From positions 1-29,178 of the forward strand of contig CAZXGI010000030.1 of the NCBI GenBank assembly GCA_964639965.1: a DNA stretch of 29,178 nucleotides. Direction: 5' to 3'. Position 1 is the first letter of the stretch. Every line of letters starts with the position of its first letter. The DNA comes from TMED23 sp964639965. Lineage in GTDB: Bacteria > Pseudomonadota > Alphaproteobacteria > Rhodospirillales > UBA2165. Under the pieces are notes generated by a model. That model did no database searches and was not told the origin of the DNA. It saw nothing but the letters and a program-made list of their open reading frames with translations. The position numbers and the translations under genes are program-made. Positions 25,198 to 29,178 of the stretch are shown piece by piece.

Positions 25198-25283
25198 TTA
25201 ATCATATTTTTACCAAATAAAATATAAAACATGACTTTATTCCTTTACAGAGAACATTTTTTTCGAATTTAGAATAGCGTCAT

Positions 25284-25311
25284 ACGCCTTACATGGAACA
25301 ATCATAGGCGT
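25284..25311. repeat. Inverted repeat in the uup/MDR divergent region
   Basis: ACGCCT at 25284-25289 is complementary to AGGCGT at 25306-25311 across 16 bases, each arm preceded by TCAT. Arms are short, so this is a weak candidate operator. Confidence 0.25.
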
Positions 25312-25465
25312 TCATATCCGCTCTCTATCTTTCACTAGATATTGCACTCAAAAATTAACCCTGATTCCCTAATTTTGATTATAATCATGAACCTTTTAAA
25401 CTCATCAACAAACTGTTAGAGATTAAAAAAAAGAAAACTTATTTTATTAGAGAGACTTTATTATA

Positions 25466-26455
25466 ATGAAAGCAATCACCGTTTATGAAAAGTCACCGGA
25501 TTCGGATAATCTTAATTTTGAACTCAAAAACATTGAAATACCAAAAATAAGAGATGGTGAATGTTTGGTAAAAATATTAGCAAGTGGCATTAATCCAAGT
25601 GATGTAAAAGCGCTCTTAGGAAAAATGCCAAATTTAATATGGCCCCGTATACCGGGCCGTGATTACGCGGGTGTCGTTGTTGAGGGACCAAGTAACCTAA
25701 TTGGCGCAGAAGTATGGGGTACAGGCGGTGATCTAGGTATGGGTCGAAACGGTGCTCACGCGGAATTTAACATTGTTGACACTCAGGGCATACGTAAAAA
25801 ACCTAATAATCTATCTATGTTTGAAGCCGGTTCCATTGGTGTATCATGGACCTGTGCTTGGTTAGGCATTGTTCAAGGAGCTAACGTTTCTGCTGGTGAG
25901 ACAGTTGTCGTGTTTGGCGCTAATGGTAAAGTCGGTGAGGCCACAATTCAAATTGCAACGGCAAAGGGTGCTTCAGTCATGGGAATTGAGAGAAACCGAG
26001 ATGAATATCTTGGTCACACCAATGGGCCTGTAGATATCATTAATCTTGAAAAAGAACCGGATGTAAAGACTGCTATTATGGATCGTACCAACGGCACAGG
26101 TGCGGACATTATAATGAATACTGTTGGTAGCCCTTATTTTGATGTCGCATGCAATTCAATGGCCAAACAGGGTCGACAAATCATCATTTCTACTATTATT
26201 GAAGAAAATCCAATTAATTTAAGGACTTTCTATCGTGGAAATCATCAATTGATTGGCGTAAGCAATATGGATCACAATCATATTATCTCGGGAGAACTTC
26301 TAGAAGATATGAAATCTGGCTTTGAAACTGGTTTGTATAAACCGTATCCAATCTATAATGAAAATATCTATAAGTTAGAAGATGCTGAAAAAGCTTATAA
26401 GACTGTTTTGACGGCTCTATCGCGCGAACGTATAATTATTGATCCGGTCAATTAG
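25466..26455 (+). CDS. Quinone-oxidoreductase-like MDR protein (zinc-independent)
   Basis: The 329-residue protein has the GroES-like N-terminal domain (ASGINPSDVKALLG) and a Rossmann domain with GANGKVGEATIQIA, the NADPH-binding turn of the quinone oxidoreductase group. Zinc-ligand cysteines of alcohol dehydrogenases are absent, so it should be zinc-independent and reduce quinones or activated enones with NADPH. AEFNIVD and IPGRDYAGVV are characteristic. A weak purine-rich AGAGAG precedes the start. The aminopeptidase gene begins eight bases downstream, so both are likely co-transcribed; their functional link is unclear. Confidence 0.9.
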   Translation: MKAITVYEKSPDSDNLNFELKNIEIPKIRDGECLVKILASGINPSDVKALLGKMPNLIWPRIPGRDYAGVVVEGPSNLIGAEVWGTGGDLGMGRNGAHAEFNIVDTQGIRKKPNNLSMFEAGSIGVSWTCAWLGIVQGANVSAGETVVVFGANGKVGEATIQIATAKGASVMGIERNRDEYLGHTNGPVDIINLEKEPDVKTAIMDRTNGTGADIIMNTVGSPYFDVACNSMAKQGRQIIISTIIEENPINLRTFYRGNHQLIGVSNMDHNHIISGELLEDMKSGFETGLYKPYPIYNENIYKLEDAEKAYKTVLTALSRERIIIDPVN

Positions 26456-26463
26456 GATTCAAA

Positions 26464-27837
26464 ATGTCACGTTCTGCAAAGTCATCAGGAAAAGCTCTGC
26501 CAATCATTCCTCTTAAAAAGGATAAACTCTTTGACTGGTGTAAAACACAAAGGAAAGAAATTCAATATTGGATTACCAGCACTGGCTTTGAGGCATTACC
26601 GGGTAAAACTTGTCTTATTTCTGGCTTAAATGGCAAGCTAGAAAAAATACTGGTAGGTATTTCAGACAAAATTAACATGTGGGATTGTGGTAATTTATCG
26701 CAGGAATTGCCAAAAGGTACATATAAGTTCCAACACCACGAATCAAAGGAAGTCGAAAAATGGACGCTGGGGTGGATATTAGGGTCATACAAATTTGATC
26801 AATATCAAAAATCCAAAATTACAGAAAAAGCTAGGATTTTATTACCTCAAAACTCCCTCTTGAATAGCACTGTTGATGCTATCTTTCTAACCAGAGATCT
26901 AATCAATACACCTGCCGAGGATTTGGGTCCGTCTCATTTAGCAAGCGCTGCACGTAAACTTGCAAAAAAACATAATGCTAAATTTAAGGTTATTGTCGGT
27001 GATGAGTTGCGCAAGAAAAAATATCCAGCCATTTATGCGGTAGGTCGCGCCATCAAGACTCCCAGCCAAAGCCCCCGCCTTATCGATTTTAGATGGGGTA
27101 AGATAAATAACCCAAAATTAACACTTATTGGCAAAGGCGTTTGTTTTGACACTGGCGGCTTAAATATTAAGACGACTGACGGTATGAAATTAATGAAAAA
27201 AGATATGGGTGGTGCTGCTAACGTATTAGGCCTTGCTCATATGATAATGTCTGCCAGGCTACCAATCCGATTACGAGTTCTCATTCCAGCGGTTGAAAAT
27301 AATATTTCTGGTAATGCGCTCCGCCCATTAGATATAGTGTCCAGCCGAAGTGGAAAAACTATTGAAATTGGTAACACCGATGCAGAAGGACGTGTAATTC
27401 TAGCTGATGCTTTAACTGAGGCCTGTTCCGACTCTCCAAATCTTATCATTGATTTCGCAACGCTGACTGGTGCTGCCCGCATTGCTCTTGGTACAGAATT
27501 ACCAGCTTTATTTACAAACCATGACGGTTTTGCTGAGGCAATTGCTAAAACGGGTAATTTGGAACAAGACCCGGTTTGGAGATTACCTTTATGGAAAGAT
27601 TATAAAGGGTTGATCCAAGGCACGACGGCTGATCTAACAAATTCACCAGAAGGCAGCTTCGGTGGAGCAATTACCGCTGCTTTGTTTCTGCAAGAGTTTA
27701 TTAAACCCGGAACAAATTGGGCCCACATTGACTTGATGGCTTGGAATTTAACATCAAAACCCGGACGTCCCATTGGAGGAGAAGCGATGGCAATTAGGTC
27801 TATTTTTTCTGCTCTTAAAACTGAAAATGTATTTTAG
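26464..27837 (+). CDS. M17 leucyl aminopeptidase family protein
   Basis: The protein is 457 residues, normal for the alphaproteobacterial M17 branch. All metal and catalytic residues are present: K224 and D229 in GKGVCFDTGG, catalytic K236, D247 in KKDMGG, and D306, E308 and R310 in NTDAEGR, the M17 signature. It removes N-terminal amino acids from peptides in the cytoplasm with two bound metals. The N-terminal domain is shorter and more divergent than in E. coli PepA, so it may lack PepA's DNA-binding function. AGGA lies before ATG 26464, just after the MDR stop. It converges with the NDUFA9-like gene. Confidence 0.93.
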   Translation: MSRSAKSSGKALPIIPLKKDKLFDWCKTQRKEIQYWITSTGFEALPGKTCLISGLNGKLEKILVGISDKINMWDCGNLSQELPKGTYKFQHHESKEVEKWTLGWILGSYKFDQYQKSKITEKARILLPQNSLLNSTVDAIFLTRDLINTPAEDLGPSHLASAARKLAKKHNAKFKVIVGDELRKKKYPAIYAVGRAIKTPSQSPRLIDFRWGKINNPKLTLIGKGVCFDTGGLNIKTTDGMKLMKKDMGGAANVLGLAHMIMSARLPIRLRVLIPAVENNISGNALRPLDIVSSRSGKTIEIGNTDAEGRVILADALTEACSDSPNLIIDFATLTGAARIALGTELPALFTNHDGFAEAIAKTGNLEQDPVWRLPLWKDYKGLIQGTTADLTNSPEGSFGGAITAALFLQEFIKPGTNWAHIDLMAWNLTSKPGRPIGGEAMAIRSIFSALKTENVF

Positions 27838-27880
27838 TGTTAGGTAATTAACTATATTCCAATCACTCCTTTAATTGAAA

Positions 27881-28876
27881 TTAACGACCAGTTTTCTTAA
27901 AACGTGTCAAATATCTGGGCAATACAGTCTCAACCGGTGTGGCATTTATTCCCAAATCAGCTAACGTTTTCGCCTGGGAAGATACAACGTTATCAACTTT
28001 TAACTGCAGCACCTGATCATAGGTTAATAGCGGAGAGGGAAGCTTTTGTAACAACCAACCAACTATTTTCAGCGGCCAGAAAGGAATCGGTAATAATATG
28101 CGTTTACGTCCAATATGTTTTAATATTAATTGCATAATCTCAACGCTACTATAAACGATAGGACCACCAATTTCATATACCTGGCCGTTTGCAATATCAC
28201 TATCGATGGCTGCACAGATAGATGCTGCAACATCACCAACATAAATAGGTTGAAACTTGGTACCACCATTGCCATAGAAATCGATTTCAAGTGCTCTACC
28301 ATTTTGGAAGAAACTGGGTTTAGGCAGAACTGGGCACCCAAAAACCGGTAAAAAATAACTAAAACGTGCTAAACCTGAAAACAAATTAAAAAAACTATCC
28401 TCTGAACCAAAAACTACGCTAGGTCTAATAATTATTGCATCATTAAATTCAGATTTCACAGCAATCTCACCAGCAATCTTGGTCTGAGCATAACGAGAGG
28501 CTGAACCCGCATTAGCACCAACCGCAGACACATGTACAAATTTCTGAACCCCCAAATCTGCTGCTGCTCTTGCAACATTAGACGCCCCCTGAGTATGTAT
28601 GTTATAGAAATCTTGTTGACCCGATTCGGACAATATACCAACCAAATTAACAACGACCTTAGCGCCATTTACCGCAGCTCGTATCGAGGCCTCATCCCTT
28701 ACATTTGCCGCAATCGGAACAACTTGCCCAACATTACCCATCGTCATTAAATACCTAGCATCTTCAGGATCCCTAACAGCCACCCGTACGATTGCACCTT
28801 TTGTTATTAATTTTCGAACTAAATGACGGCCTATAAATCCAGAGCCACCAAAAATAGTTACAACATAATTTTCCAT
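27881..28876 (-). CDS. Complex I NDUFA9-subunit-like NAD(P)-binding protein
   Basis: At 331 residues it is an atypical SDR with GGSGFIG at 10-16, SAVGAN at 117-122, and a YxxxK pair Y129/K133 (RYAQTK). The segment TKFQPIYVGDVA matches alphaproteobacterial and mitochondrial NDUFA9-like proteins, which sit on respiratory complex I or act as related oxidoreductases. Between LP (176-177) and GGTKFQP there are about 25 extra residues (178-203, with two Pro-rich turns and ALEIDFYG) that I do not recall in relatives, where GGG follows directly. The weakly hydrophobic C-terminal stretch could aid membrane contact. It is monocistronic and converges with the aminopeptidase gene. Confidence 0.87.
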   Translation of the reverse strand: MENYVVTIFGGSGFIGRHLVRKLITKGAIVRVAVRDPEDARYLMTMGNVGQVVPIAANVRDEASIRAAVNGAKVVVNLVGILSESGQQDFYNIHTQGASNVARAAADLGVQKFVHVSAVGANAGSASRYAQTKIAGEIAVKSEFNDAIIIRPSVVFGSEDSFFNLFSGLARFSYFLPVFGCPVLPKPSFFQNGRALEIDFYGNGGTKFQPIYVGDVAASICAAIDSDIANGQVYEIGGPIVYSSVEIMQLILKHIGRKRILLPIPFWPLKIVGWLLQKLPSPLLTYDQVLQLKVDNVVSSQAKTLADLGINATPVETVLPRYLTRFKKTGR

Positions 28877-29022
28877 TGTTTCATAATGTCCATTAGCTTA
28901 AATCGACAAAAGCCAGTTATTACTATTTAATACTATTCAGAATCTTAAGAAACAACCCACACAAACTCGCTTATCCAATAATAAGAATAATAACTAAATT
29001 AGAGATCTGATAATCTAAAACA

Positions 29023-29051
29023 TTGACACTAAAAAAATGAGAAGTTACCAC
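29023..29051 (+). promoter_or_regulatory. Candidate promoter of tRNA-Leu
   Basis: A perfect TTGACA lies at 29023-29028; 17 bases later is TACCAC, a weak -10. Transcription would begin about 30 bases before the tRNA. The -35 and the distance are good, the -10 is not. Confidence 0.35.
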
Positions 29052-29089
29052 AAACTCAAATAATACTTATTTCCATACCAATCAATTGG

Positions 29090-29176
<87 letters not shown>

Positions 29177-29178
29177 CT

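Larger units (their letters stand above)
25151..25465. other. Divergent intergenic region, 315 bases, AT-rich
   Basis: It separates uup (minus) from the MDR gene (plus) and should contain promoters for both. An inverted repeat, ATATGAA/TTCATAT, lies at 25178-25197. A second, ACGCCT/AGGCGT, spans 25284-25311. No small ORF with a convincing ribosome-binding site, no terminator and no riboswitch was recognised. Confidence 0.6.

Overview
The window is 29.2 kb of AT-rich bacterial chromosome with tightly packed genes. Gene content points to an Alphaproteobacterium, probably free-living or marine with a low-GC genome. That placement is inferred from families common there: a complex I NDUFA9-like reductase, an M17 aminopeptidase, DUF938, an Uup-type ABC-F protein, and many SDR, cupin and VOC enzymes. 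It is not proven from a marker gene.

Layout. (1) Bases 1-972 hold the 3' part of an FMN-dependent alpha-hydroxy-acid oxidase whose start lies outside the window. (2) Bases 1113-5069, minus strand, form a tight three-gene cell-envelope glycosylation operon: a GT2 glycosyltransferase fused to a GtrA-like membrane domain, a zinc-ribbon methyltransferase, and a GT-C-like integral membrane transferase. (3) Bases 5213-6943 hold a B12-binding-type radical SAM protein, transcribed away from that operon. (4) Bases 6961-20144 are an accessory-looking catabolic region. A minus-strand YciI / CMD / 3-hydroxyisobutyrate-dehydrogenase-like / OsmC operon diverges from a plus-strand SDR / alpha-beta hydrolase / active-site-less SDR / CMD / zinc alcohol dehydrogenase series. 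Then come a VOC extradiol dioxygenase with a beta-carbonic anhydrase, a GMC oxidoreductase, an NAD-dependent epimerase-like protein, a cupin and a gentisate-dioxygenase-like double cupin. Two ring-cleavage-type dioxygenases, two CMD proteins and many alcohol/aldehyde redox enzymes suggest breakdown of an aromatic or alicyclic compound whose identity cannot be read from sequence. (5) Bases 20185-20403 are a compact candidate small gene: a TATAAT box, a 15-base perfect complement of the 16S rRNA 3' tail as ribosome-binding site, a 26-codon ORF, two hairpins and a terminator-like hairpin. (6) Bases 20570-21024 carry a secreted-protein gene with an apparent one-base loss in a T7 run. (7) Bases 21062-25150, minus strand, are a housekeeping-like run: Uup ABC-F ATPase, tandem RidA, DUF938 methyltransferase and an EamA transporter. 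(8) Bases 25466-27837 hold a quinone-oxidoreductase-like MDR and an M17 aminopeptidase; 27881-28876 is an NDUFA9-like reductase; a complete tRNA-Leu(CAG) ends the window.

The most unusual signals are the mini-gene at 20.2 kb, the SDR that has lost Ser, Tyr and Lys at its active site, the T-run frameshift at 20939, and the mixed dioxygenase cluster itself. No CRISPR array, insertion sequence, rRNA gene or prophage gene was seen.
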